The notes beneath the pieces were generated by a model, which saw nothing but the letters and a program-made list of their open reading frames with translations, had not been told where the DNA came from and did not search any database. Positions 34,235 through 42,902 of a DNA stretch of 64,000 bases are shown here, one piece after another. The translations under genes and the position numbers were made by a program. The DNA is taken from assembly GCA_046154585.1 (NCBI GenBank), contig JBJXDX010000087.1:5749-69748 (forward strand), given 5' to 3'. This DNA is from CADEFX01 sp046154585. Lineage in GTDB: Bacteria > Pseudomonadota > Alphaproteobacteria > Rhizobiales > Hyphomicrobiaceae. The first letter of the stretch is position 1. Each line of letters begins with the position of its first letter.

Positions 34235-35061
34235 TCGTGGAAGCCAATGCGGAGTGCACTTGCGGCAGGTTGTTGCTTTTGCAAATTAGGATGCCATCAT
34301 TGGGGTCATGGCACCATCTGTTGCTCCTGTTGGGCGCGCGTTGTCGCCAGATCATCGCGACTGTGCTGGTAGTTGCTGTCTTTCCGCTGTTTGCCGGCCA
34401 TGGCGTTCGGGCAGAGCAACGTGATAATTGTGTTCCTCACGGGATCGCCGTGGTCGACGCAGATCTCTCAGAGTTGGAGGCTGCGTGCAATGCGGTGAGC
34501 GATGTCGTGCGATATTTTTCAGGGACCGGGTTTCAGGTGCCCACTAAGGTTTCCGTTCACTTCGCGAACCTCGGCGGCGAAGGCGCAAGAGGGCATTCAC
34601 TCGCGCACGGACTTTTTGATCCGCTGCGATCTCAGATCGTCATCTATCGCGCGTCAAACGTTAGGCCGTGGGGTCAATCATGGTCGCCTAAGCTCGTCGA
34701 GTCATTCCTGCGCCATGAGATTGTCCATACCGTCATCTGGGACGTCATGAAGGCAAATCCCAAACGGTTAGGCCGCGAGTGGCATGAGTTTATCGCCTAC
34801 GCGGTCCAACTCGATCTGATGGACGCTGACCTACGCAACCGTGTGCTCGGCGCCCAGACGAGTGTTGGTCCGATCACAGATCTCTCGGAGGTCAACGAGT
34901 TCTCCTATGGCATGAACCCGGAGGCCTTTGCGGTTGTAGCTTATAAGACTTATCTGGCACGGGATGGGGCGGTGTTTGTGCGGCAGTTGCTGAATGGGGA
35001 GATCATACCCCCAGTTTTTTCCTACCCATTTGCTGTCCAACCACATGAAGTTCAACGCTAG
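34231..35061 (+). CDS. exported HExxH protein, putative metallopeptidase
   Basis: A 276-residue protein with a hydrophobic leader (about 26-57, ending GHGVRAEQ) that looks like a signal peptide; ATG 34291 would give a shorter leader. The zinc-type motif RHEIVHTVIWD (His about 162) is followed by EWHEFIAYAVQ, which could hold the third ligand. It resembles the small group of HExxH proteins without assigned substrate. The gene overlaps the TRAP permease by 4 bases and may act in the periplasm with it, perhaps in place of the missing binding protein (speculative). Confidence 0.6.
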   Translation: MIVEANAECTCGRLLLLQIRMPSLGSWHHLLLLLGARCRQIIATVLVVAVFPLFAGHGVRAEQRDNCVPHGIAVVDADLSELEAACNAVSDVVRYFSGTGFQVPTKVSVHFANLGGEGARGHSLAHGLFDPLRSQIVIYRASNVRPWGQSWSPKLVESFLRHEIVHTVIWDVMKANPKRLGREWHEFIAYAVQLDLMDADLRNRVLGAQTSVGPITDLSEVNEFSYGMNPEAFAVVAYKTYLARDGAVFVRQLLNGEIIPPVFSYPFAVQPHEVQR

Positions 35062-35460
35062 TGCCGTCTGTCCCATGATGTTGTTCGCCGGGGCGACGGG
35101 CCTTGCGCTCTTAGTGATGCCGCTGGCCCTAATCCCTTACCTGCTTTTCATCTTGTCACACATACTGGTGTTCGCCATCGCATGCCTGGCGCTCAATCTT
35201 CTCTTCGGAACGGCTGGTTCACTGTCCCTCGGACATGCGACCTACTTCGGCGTGGCAGCCTATGCGGGCGGATTCCTGCATCGCTTCTTTTTCGCTCGAG
35301 CTCTATCTGGCGGCGGGCACTCTTTGCTCCACCGTCTTCGCCGCCGCTATTGGCTTTCTGTGCGTCCGCACCATGAGAACATTCATCACGATCCTCACGC
35401 TGGCACTTTCCAGGGTGGTTTACTCCCTGAGCTACAAGTCGGGACTTCCACGCTTGCTCT
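35045..35460 (+). pseudogene. remnant of branched-chain amino acid permease livM
   Basis: The first part (ATG 35045; LALNLLFGTAGSLSLGHATY) matches the N terminus of LivM ABC permeases. After a shift near 35286, in a T-rich run, the match continues in another frame (LYLAAGTLCSTVFAAAIGFL; TMRTFITILTLALSRVVYSL). It stops near 35460, well short of the usual 300 residues, where unrelated sequence begins. It is both frameshifted and truncated, perhaps at a recombination boundary. Confidence 0.7.
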
Positions 35461-35578
35461 GCAAGCAGGCGCGAAATCACGAGATCATAAAGGCCAGTCA
35501 GGTGGTGATAGGCCAATGCGGGTAGCAGCGCTCGATTGCGGTTCGACATGTTCGTTGCTCTTCGCGCTGGGCCTGAGA

Positions 35579-36163
35579 TCATCCGACCGGTACTCGTGCT
35601 GGGCGCGGCCGAATCGCCGTCCACAGCAACAACGCGGCCCCGCAGGTGATGGCGATGTCAGCGAAGTTGAACGTGGGCCAATGCCACCCGTGAAGATGCA
35701 GGTCGAGGAAGTCGGTGACCAGGCCGTCACGGGCGCGGTCGATCACATTGCCAACGGCGCCGCCGACGATGAGGCCAAACGCGGCTTGCTCCAGCAGAAG
35801 ACGGCTCCTCGCCGCAACCAGGACCAATCCGGCGACGATCACCAGCTGAACCGCGATCAAGCCTACAATCCCGGCAGTAGAAGTCGTTGGGAGCAGCCCG
35901 TAGCTGATGCCTGGATTGAATCCGAGGCGGAAGTTCAGGAATGGCGTCAGTGCCATCATCTCGCGCCAGAGTGCGGCTTCCGCGACCGCCTTGGTTGTCG
36001 CATCGGCGCCTGCCACCATGACGCCGATCGCAGCGACGAGGCTCAATCGCCTCAACAGCATTGGGGGCTCACTTGGGGGCTCACTCGGTCGCTGCTCAGC
36101 TGGCATACACACGGTGGAGCCATCCGGCTCGCGTCTGGTTTGATGCATCATCATCTCTCTCAC
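35579..36163 (-). CDS. lspA: signal peptidase II
   Basis: LspA with four membrane helices and both catalytic aspartates, in GNVIDRARDG and FNFADIAITCG. It removes signal peptides from prolipoproteins. The frame from GTG 36163 gives 194 residues and makes a GTGA overlap with the stop of the P-type ATPase gene. The usual length (about 160) would correspond to ATG 36061 (MLLRRLSLVAAIG). The extra N terminus contains the repeat PSEPPSEPP, encoded by a short direct DNA repeat. lspA copies next to heavy-metal ATPase genes are common on mobile resistance islands. Confidence 0.92.
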   Translation of the reverse strand: MREMMMHQTRREPDGSTVCMPAEQRPSEPPSEPPMLLRRLSLVAAIGVMVAGADATTKAVAEAALWREMMALTPFLNFRLGFNPGISYGLLPTTSTAGIVGLIAVQLVIVAGLVLVAARSRLLLEQAAFGLIVGGAVGNVIDRARDGLVTDFLDLHLHGWHWPTFNFADIAITCGAALLLWTAIRPRPARVPVG

Positions 36164-38598
36164 CGGATCGCCTCCGCGCTGACCGCCACGGGAGCCACCG
36201 TCGAGACGCTGAATCCAAGCAGACGAAGCGCGTTAAGGGTGACGAGCACTGTCGCGCCGGTGTCTGCCATGATCGCAGGCCACAGCCCGGTAATGCCGAT
36301 CAAGGTCGTGACGAGGAATACCGCCTTAAGGCCGAGGGCGATGGCCACGTTTTGCCGGATGTTGGCGAGCGTTCGTCGCGACAGTACGATCATCTCGGCA
36401 ACGCCGCTGACCCGTTCATGCAAGAGCCCGGCATCCGCCGTTTCCAACGCCACGTCAGTCCCGCCGCCCATGGCAATACCAACATCGGCTGCCGCGAGGG
36501 CCGGCGCGTCGTTGATCCCGTCGCCAACCATGGCAACCGGCCCTTCGGTTTTGAGCCTGGCGATCTCGGTCAGCTTCTGATCAGGCAAGAGTTCCGCGCG
36601 GACATCGAGTCCTAGGCTTTTGGCCACGGCTGCGCCGGTGCGCCGGTTGTCGCCGGTCAACATCACGGTGTGAATGCCAAGCGCATTCAAGCGGGCAACG
36701 GCAAGTCGCGCATCGGGGCGGGGCTCGTCGCGGACGGCGATAAAACCTGCTGGCTGTCCGTCTTCCACGACCACCACCACTGTCTTGCCGTCCTGTTCGA
36801 GGCATTCGATGGTCGGATGGCTTTCAGGCACGTGCCCGAGTTCCGCGGCGTGCCGCGGGGACCCCACCAGAACCTGACGGGCCTCGACCCTGCCGGTCAT
36901 GGCCTTGCCGGCGACGGCCTGGATATCGGATGCTTCCGGGACCTTCACGCCGTTCTTTACCGCGCGCTCGACGATGGCCCGGGCGATCGGGTGTGTGGAG
37001 CCGCTTTCGACGGCGGCAGCTACGGCGAGGACATGATCTTCGCTACCGCTAATCGCCATGATGTCGGTCACGACCGGCTTGCCGACGGTCAGGGTACCGG
37101 TCTTGTCGAAGGCGACGGTTCGAACATGGCCCATGGTTTCCAGCGCCGCGCCCCCTTTTATGAGCAGGCCGCGGCGGGTGCCGGCGGCCAGCGCCGAGGC
37201 AATCGCGGCGGGCGTCGAGAGCACCAGCGCGCAGGGGCAGGCGATCAGCAGCACGGCCAGGCCGCGATAAATCCATGTCGCCCAATCGCCACCGAACAGC
37301 AGCGGCGGCACAATCATTACAAGTGCGGCGCCGAGAACCGCAAGCGGTGTGTAGACTTGGCTGAAGCGATCGATAAAGCGCGCCGTCGGAGCTTTCGTGG
37401 CCTGCGCTTCTTCAACCAGGTGGATGATCCGGCTGATGGTGTTGTCCTCCACCCGGCGCGTAGTCCGGACCTTGACGGTGCCGGACGTATTGACGCTGCC
37501 TGCGAACACCTGAGCGCCGATGCTCTTGTTGACCGGCATCGACTCGCCCGTCACGGCCGACTCGTCGATGCCCGACGTACCCTCGATGATTTCCCCGTCA
37601 ACGGGGATTCGATCCCCAGGCCGCACAAGGACGACCTGGGCCAGTTCAAGACGCTCGACCGGAACCTCGCGCCGAACCTCGCCGTCGATCAGCGTTGCAG
37701 TCCGAGGGATCAGTTTGACGAGCGAGCGGATTCCAGCGCGCGCCCGGCTCGCTGCGAGACCCTCGAGGAGCTCGCCGACCAGAAACAGAATATTGACGAT
37801 GGCGGCTTCCGAGCTCGCGCCGATCAGGATGGCTCCGGCTGTTGCAAGTGAGACCAGCATCTCGATGCTGAAGGGCGTGCCGGCGCGGGCCGCCGCGATC
37901 GCCCGGCGCCCGAAATAGCCAAGGCCGACGAGCGCAGCGGGCAGAAGGCTCCATTGTTCTGCCATCAGGCCCGACCACGAAAGGAACGCGCCAGCGGCAG
38001 TGAGGGCCGACAGGAGAACAAGCAAACGGCCCTTCGGTGTTTCCCACCAGGACTGCTCGGCCGGCGCCGATTGCTCTGCGGGTTCTCCCGCGCGCGCCGG
38101 TTGCCGATCACCAGTTGTCAGTAACTCGACATGGTAGCCAAGGGCCTTAACCGACTTCTCGACTGCATCCGGTTGCACCTTTGCCGGGTCAAGCGTGCAG
38201 GAGAGAATCTGGGTGCCGAAGTTGACCCCAACCTCTGAGATACCCGGGATGCGCGCGAGGGCGGTTGCAACCTTGTCGGCGCAGGTTGGGCAGTCCATGC
38301 CGGTGACCCGGAACTTTTCCTCGCTCGGCCCAATGACCGCGGGACCGTTCAGCGACTCCACGCCATACCCCAGCTTGCGCACGGCCGCCTCGACCGCCGC
38401 ATCGCCATTTGGCTGTCCGTTGTCCGCCCGAAACGTCAGGACCTGATTGGAAAAGTTTACGCATACGTCCGAGATGCCTTCAAGGCGCGTGACGGCGGTC
38501 TCGACCTTGGCGGCACAGCTTGGGCAATCCATGCCCGATACCTTGAAGGCGAATCGGCTGTCCGTTGATGCGGATGATCGGGCTGTGGTTTCGCTCAT
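36160..38598 (-). CDS. Zn/Cd/Pb-exporting P1B-type ATPase
   Basis: An 812-residue heavy-metal ATPase (ZntA/CadA class). Two N-terminal metal-binding domains carry GMDCPSCAAKV (about 20) and GMDCPTCADKV (about 95). The membrane motif is CPCALVLSTPAA, phosphorylation is at DKTGTLTVGK and the hinge at GDGINDAPALAAADVG. Lys in GLKAVFL and Asp in MADTGAT in the last helices fit the P1B-2 class, which exports Zn, Cd and Pb. ATG 38598 (MSETTARSS) is chosen; an upstream TTG would run through the promoter. It is divergent from a MerR regulator and coupled to lspA. Confidence 0.93.
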   Translation of the reverse strand: MSETTARSSASTDSRFAFKVSGMDCPSCAAKVETAVTRLEGISDVCVNFSNQVLTFRADNGQPNGDAAVEAAVRKLGYGVESLNGPAVIGPSEEKFRVTGMDCPTCADKVATALARIPGISEVGVNFGTQILSCTLDPAKVQPDAVEKSVKALGYHVELLTTGDRQPARAGEPAEQSAPAEQSWWETPKGRLLVLLSALTAAGAFLSWSGLMAEQWSLLPAALVGLGYFGRRAIAAARAGTPFSIEMLVSLATAGAILIGASSEAAIVNILFLVGELLEGLAASRARAGIRSLVKLIPRTATLIDGEVRREVPVERLELAQVVLVRPGDRIPVDGEIIEGTSGIDESAVTGESMPVNKSIGAQVFAGSVNTSGTVKVRTTRRVEDNTISRIIHLVEEAQATKAPTARFIDRFSQVYTPLAVLGAALVMIVPPLLFGGDWATWIYRGLAVLLIACPCALVLSTPAAIASALAAGTRRGLLIKGGAALETMGHVRTVAFDKTGTLTVGKPVVTDIMAISGSEDHVLAVAAAVESGSTHPIARAIVERAVKNGVKVPEASDIQAVAGKAMTGRVEARQVLVGSPRHAAELGHVPESHPTIECLEQDGKTVVVVVEDGQPAGFIAVRDEPRPDARLAVARLNALGIHTVMLTGDNRRTGAAVAKSLGLDVRAELLPDQKLTEIARLKTEGPVAMVGDGINDAPALAAADVGIAMGGGTDVALETADAGLLHERVSGVAEMIVLSRRTLANIRQNVAIALGLKAVFLVTTLIGITGLWPAIMADTGATVLVTLNALRLLGFSVSTVAPVAVSAEAIR

Positions 38599-38629
38599 GA
38601 CCTTGTTCTCAAGGGGATCGTGTGTCAGA

Positions 38630-38660
38630 ACTATAGACTCTCTAGCGGCTAGAGGTTCAA
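38630..38660 (-). promoter_or_regulatory. MerR-type promoter with 19-bp spacer
   Basis: On the minus strand TTGAAC (38660-38655), a 19-base spacer and TATAGT (38635-38630) form the ATPase promoter. The spacer carries CTCTAG-CGG-CTAGAG, the dyad expected for a metal-sensing MerR protein. The overlong spacer is the hallmark of MerR activation. Confidence 0.85.
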
Positions 38661-38674
38661 GCGGAGATTTCGCA

Positions 38675-39076
38675 ATGCAATCATTGTCGATTGGCGATCT
38701 GGCGCGCACTTCGCGCGTCAAGGTGCCGACCATCCGCTACTACGAGACAATCGGACTGCTGCCCTCCCCGCAACGCACGGAGGGGCGGCAACGCCGCTAC
38801 GAGAAAGGCGACGTGAAGCGACTTACCTTCATCCGCCACGCTCGCTCGTTGGGGTTTGAGGTTGACGCGATCCGGGCGCTCCTGGGACTGCAAGATCAGC
38901 CCGGTAGCTCGTGTGTGGCTGTAGACAAGATCGCGCGTCAGAGGCTAGCGGACGTTGACGCACGGATAGCATCACTTCGCTCGCTACGGCGGGAGCTCCG
39001 CCGGATGATCGAACTCTGCGGTCGCGGTACCGTCAGCGACTGTCGCATCATCGAGGCCCTCGGCTCTGAGGCCTAG
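38675..39076 (+). CDS. MerR-family Zn/Cd/Pb sensor
   Basis: A 133-residue MerR protein (LSIGDLARTSRVKVPTIRYY). Sensor cysteines occur in the expected places: GSSCVAVDKIA (about 79) on the dimer helix and CGRGTVSDC near the end, as in ZntR/CadR/PbrR. It should activate the divergent P1B-ATPase gene through the dyad in its 19-bp promoter spacer. The ATG is at 38675; the gap between the two genes is only 76 bases. Confidence 0.92.
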   Translation: MQSLSIGDLARTSRVKVPTIRYYETIGLLPSPQRTEGRQRRYEKGDVKRLTFIRHARSLGFEVDAIRALLGLQDQPGSSCVAVDKIARQRLADVDARIASLRSLRRELRRMIELCGRGTVSDCRIIEALGSEA

Positions 39077-39148
39077 ACAGTCCAACACAAGCCTCGCGCT
39101 ACGATGCCTTATGGCTTGGCCATTCCAAAGGATGCGAAGAGACCAACC

Positions 39149-39574
39149 ATGAAGATTGGCGAGGTTGCGATTGCCTCAGGCGTATCGGCAAAGATGGTTC
39201 GATACTACGAAGCTATTGGCCTGATCCGGCCGGCTGAGCGACAGCCAAGCGGCTACCGCCAATATGGGGTGCCGGATGTTCACCGCCTACGCTTCATCAG
39301 GATGGCGCGAGATACAGGATTTTCTGTCGCGAGTATCCGAGAGATGCTCGCACTCTGGGATGATCGGAAAAGAAGCGGCCCCGAAACCAGGGCGCTTGCT
39401 CTGGCGAAAGTTGTCGAGCTCGAGAGCCGCGTTGAACAGATCGACGCGATGATCGACACATTTCGTCAATTGGTCGCGCGACACAAACGCGGACGCCGAC
39501 CAAGCCGGCCGATCGTGAATGATATGAAGACTAAAAAGAGGTCGCCCCAAGTAGCACGCAAGCCTACCCGATAG
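39149..39574 (+). CDS. MerR-family CueR-like regulator without cysteines
   Basis: A 141-residue MerR protein. The N-terminal part (MKIGEVAIASGVSAKMVRYY; PSGYRQYGVPDVHRLRFIRM) is close to CueR/HmrR copper sensors. CueR binds Cu+ with two cysteines in a C-terminal loop. Here the matching stretch reads VARHKRGRRPSRPIV, and the whole protein has no cysteine. It is thus either blind to copper or senses something else. ATG 39149 (MKIGEV) is preferred to an upstream start at 39104. It is convergent with the cus genes. Confidence 0.85.
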   Translation: MKIGEVAIASGVSAKMVRYYEAIGLIRPAERQPSGYRQYGVPDVHRLRFIRMARDTGFSVASIREMLALWDDRKRSGPETRALALAKVVELESRVEQIDAMIDTFRQLVARHKRGRRPSRPIVNDMKTKKRSPQVARKPTR

Positions 39575-39627
39575 AAGCGAAACCTGCCCTCGATTCAACC
39601 TCTATCATCCGCACACGCGCACTGCGC

Positions 39628-39734
39628 TCAGCGAGAGAGCAGATCCTTGATCAGGGCTGCGATCACGAGGACGGCGATCACCAAGGCGAGCAGCCACCGA
39701 TCCCCATCCCCCACATCATACTATCGTGCATCAT
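39628..39734 (-). pseudogene. small one-helix membrane protein after cusA, frameshifted
   Basis: Three bases after the cusA stop an ATG opens MMHDSMMWGMGIGG, and one frame over comes WLLALVIAVLVIAALIKDLL followed by a stop. Adding one base at GGTGG joins them into a protein of about 35 residues with a Met-rich N terminus and one membrane helix. The end resembles ALIKYIFF and ALIKYLVF in the small proteins at 47823 and 48432. A GTG start in the second frame could still make a 28-residue peptide. Confidence 0.45.
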
Positions 39735-39737
39735 CGC

Positions 39738-42700
39738 TCATGCTTCCTGCATCACCCCGGGTGCCGGCACTAATTGGGCCGTGGGCTCGCCGCGGCCCAA
39801 TCCCCAGCCTTTGACAACAGCATAGATGGCCGGAATCACGATCAGCGTCAGAACCGTGGAAGACAGCATGCCGCCGATCATCGGCACGGCAATGCGCTGC
39901 ATCACTTCTGATCCAGTGCCGGTGCTCCAGAGAATCGGCAACAGGCCAGCGACGATGGCGCACACGGTCATCATCTTTGGTCGCACGCGCTCGACGGCGC
40001 CCTCCATGATCGCCGCGTTCAGATCGTCCCGCGAGAAGGGACGTCCTTCTCGTTCGGCACGGGCGCGGCGGTCAGTCAGAGCGTGGTCGAGATAGATCAG
40101 CATGACCACTCCGGTCTCCGCTGCAACGCCCGCAAGCGCAATGAAACCGACGGCCACAGCGACGGACATGTTGAAGCCGAGCCACCACATCATCCAAAGC
40201 CCGCCAATCAAGGCAAAGGGCAGCGACAGCATGACAATCAGCGTTTCGGCAATGCGCCTGAAATTGAGATACAGCAGCAATACAATGATGATCAGAGTCA
40301 AGGGTACCACGATCGTGAGGCGCTGCTTGGCGCGCTCATAGTATTCATACTGACCACTCCAGATCGGATAATAGCCTGGTGGAAATGTCACTTTCTCGGC
40401 CACCGCTTTGCGCGCATCGGCCACGTACCCGCCGAGATCGCGGTCACGTACGTCGATATAAATGTAGGCCGCCAGCTGTGCGTTCTCCGTGCGGATCGAG
40501 GCGGGTCCCTGCGTGAGCCTCACATTGGCCACCTGGCCCAACGGGATGGACGAGCCGTTGGCAAGCGGGACCAGCGCTTCTCGGGCGATCGCCTGCGGAT
40601 CGGACCGAACATCGCGGGGATAGCGCAACGTGACGGCATAGCGCTCCCGGCCCTCGACGGTGGTGGTCACGGTCTCGGCGCCGAGCGCAGTAGCGATCAC
40701 CTGCTGCACATCGCCGACCATCAATCCATAGCGCGCCAGCTGGGTCCGGTCCGGCTCGATTTCGAGGTAGTAGCCGGCCATGATGCGCTCGGCATAGGCG
40801 CTTGCGGTGCCGACCACACCCTTGATCGCAGATTCGATTTCACGGGCGAGCTGCTCGATGACCCTTAGATCCTGCCCAATAACCTTGATACCCAGCGGTG
40901 TGCGAATGCCCGTTGCCAGCATGTCGATGCGGGCTTTGATCGGCATCGTCCAGGCATTCGATACCCCGGGAAACTGCAAAGCGCGGTCCATTTCTTGGAT
41001 GAGCTTCTCTAGCGTCATGCCTTCCCGCCACTCGCTCGGGTCCTTCAGGTTGATGATCGTCTCGAACATCTCGGTCGGAGCGGGATCGGTGGCGGTGCCG
41101 GCGCGGCCCACCTTGCCGAACACCGACAACACCTCCGGGAAGCTTTTCAGGATCCGGTTCATGATCTGCAGCAGCTCGGTAGCCTTGGTGATCGAAATCC
41201 CTGGCAGCGTCGTCGGCATGTAAAAAAGCGTGCCTTCATTCAGGTTCGGCATGAACTCCGAGCCGATGCGCGTCGCGGGATAAGCCGTCACCGCGAGTAG
41301 GGCTAAGGCCGCAGCAATGGTGAACGTCTTTGCCCTGAGCACGACCCGGATGATGGGCCGATAGATCCAGATCAGGAACCGGTTCACCGGATTGCGCCGC
41401 TCGGGGATGATGCGCCCGCGCACGAACAGGATCATCAGGGCCGGGACAAGCGTAATGGAGAGCACGGCCGCGGCCGCCATAGCAAAGGTCTTGGTGTAAG
41501 CCAGCGGCTTGAAGAGCCGGCCTTCCTGCGCTTCGAGGGTAAAGATCGGCAGGAACGACACCGTGATGATGAGCAGGGAAAAGAACAGCGCCGGCCCGAC
41601 CTCGCTGGCGGCCTCGATCAGCACCTCGCCGCGAGGCTTGTCCGGTGGGGCACGCTCCAGATGCTTATGCGCGTTCTCGATCATGACAATCGCCGCATCG
41701 ACCATCGCCCCGATGGCAATGGCGATGCCGCCCAGGCTCATGATGTTGGAGGACAGTCCGAGCACATGCATGCAGACATAGGCGATGAGCACGCCGAGAG
41801 GCAGGGTAATGATCGCGACCAGGGCGCTGCGCACATGCAGCAGGAAGATCATGCACACCAGCGCGACGATGATGCTTTCCTCGATCAGCGTGGTTTTGAG
41901 GGTGGCAATGGCGCGATGAATGAGGTCGGAACGATCATAGACGGGCACGATTTCCGTACCGGCAGGCAAGCTCGACTTGATGTCGGCAAGGCGGGCCTTG
42001 ACGTTCTCGATCACCGATAAGGCATTCTGGCCGTAGCGCTGAATCGCAATGCCGGATGCGACCTCGCCCTCGCCGTTGAGCTCGGTAACGCCGCGTCGTT
42101 CGTCGGGCGCGAGTTCCACACGCGCCACATCTCGCAACAGGACGGGAGCGCCGCCTTCCGACTTGAGCACGATCTGCTCGAGATCCTGAATACCACGCAA
42201 ATAGCCGCGACCGCGCACCATGAACTCGGTCTCGGCCATCTCGATCACGCGCCCGCCGACATCCATGTTCGACGCGCGGATGGCGTCGCGCAGTTTGGAG
42301 AGCGTCAGATCGAAGCCTTTCAGGCGGCGCGGGTCGACGATGACGGAATACTGGCGCACGAACCCGCCGACGCTCGCGACCTCCGCCACGCCTTCGGCTT
42401 TGGCGACGGCAAAGCGCACCTGCCAGTCCTGCGTCGCGCGCGTTTCGGCCAGCGTGCGATTCTGTGCCATGACGGCGTACTGGTAGACCCAGCCCACGCC
42501 TGTCGCGTCAGGGCCCAGTGTTGGCGTAACGCCGGCCGGCAGGTTGCGTGCCGCGGATGAGAGGTATTCGAGCACGCGCGTGCGCGCCCGGTAGATGTCG
42601 GTGCCGTCCTCGAAGATCACGTAGACGAAGGACACGCCGAAAAAGGAGAAGCCGCGCACCACCTTCGAGCGCGGCACCGACAGCATCGAGGTCGACAGCG

Positions 42701-42902
42701 GATAGGTGACCTGGTCCTCGATCACCTGCGGGGCCTGGCCGGAGTATTCCGTGTAGATGATGACCTGCGTGTCGGACAAATCAGGCAAGGCATCGAGCGG
42801 CACATTGCGCACCGCATAGATGCCTGCCCCGGTCGCCAACACCGAGCCGATCAGGATCAGGAACAGGTTGCGGGCCGACCACCGGATCAACGCGGCAATC
42901 AT
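39738..42902 (-). CDS. cusA: heavy-metal RND efflux pump, CusA/CzcA family
   Basis: A 1054-residue HME-RND transporter with the usual 12 helices and two large periplasmic loops. Start and motifs (MIAALIRWSARNLFLILIGS; GFSFFGVSFVYVIFEDGTDI; GIAIQRYGQNALSVIENVKA) match CusA/SilA. It exports Cu(I) or Ag(I) from periplasm or cytoplasm through an outer-membrane channel, here perhaps the TolC-family protein at 59388. It overlaps cusB by 4 bases. Copper rather than Zn/Co is inferred from the neighbours. Confidence 0.93.
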   Translation of the reverse strand: MIAALIRWSARNLFLILIGSVLATGAGIYAVRNVPLDALPDLSDTQVIIYTEYSGQAPQVIEDQVTYPLSTSMLSVPRSKVVRGFSFFGVSFVYVIFEDGTDIYRARTRVLEYLSSAARNLPAGVTPTLGPDATGVGWVYQYAVMAQNRTLAETRATQDWQVRFAVAKAEGVAEVASVGGFVRQYSVIVDPRRLKGFDLTLSKLRDAIRASNMDVGGRVIEMAETEFMVRGRGYLRGIQDLEQIVLKSEGGAPVLLRDVARVELAPDERRGVTELNGEGEVASGIAIQRYGQNALSVIENVKARLADIKSSLPAGTEIVPVYDRSDLIHRAIATLKTTLIEESIIVALVCMIFLLHVRSALVAIITLPLGVLIAYVCMHVLGLSSNIMSLGGIAIAIGAMVDAAIVMIENAHKHLERAPPDKPRGEVLIEAASEVGPALFFSLLIITVSFLPIFTLEAQEGRLFKPLAYTKTFAMAAAAVLSITLVPALMILFVRGRIIPERRNPVNRFLIWIYRPIIRVVLRAKTFTIAAALALLAVTAYPATRIGSEFMPNLNEGTLFYMPTTLPGISITKATELLQIMNRILKSFPEVLSVFGKVGRAGTATDPAPTEMFETIINLKDPSEWREGMTLEKLIQEMDRALQFPGVSNAWTMPIKARIDMLATGIRTPLGIKVIGQDLRVIEQLAREIESAIKGVVGTASAYAERIMAGYYLEIEPDRTQLARYGLMVGDVQQVIATALGAETVTTTVEGRERYAVTLRYPRDVRSDPQAIAREALVPLANGSSIPLGQVANVRLTQGPASIRTENAQLAAYIYIDVRDRDLGGYVADARKAVAEKVTFPPGYYPIWSGQYEYYERAKQRLTIVVPLTLIIIVLLLYLNFRRIAETLIVMLSLPFALIGGLWMMWWLGFNMSVAVAVGFIALAGVAAETGVVMLIYLDHALTDRRARAEREGRPFSRDDLNAAIMEGAVERVRPKMMTVCAIVAGLLPILWSTGTGSEVMQRIAVPMIGGMLSSTVLTLIVIPAIYAVVKGWGLGRGEPTAQLVPAPGVMQEA

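Noticed and set aside
34994..36580. 528-residue plus-strand frame
   Set aside because: Only the start matches a protein (livM remnant). The rest is antisense to lspA and the P-type ATPase gene.
36670..37851. 393-residue plus-strand frame
   Set aside because: Antisense to the P1B-ATPase gene; no independent motifs or start signals.
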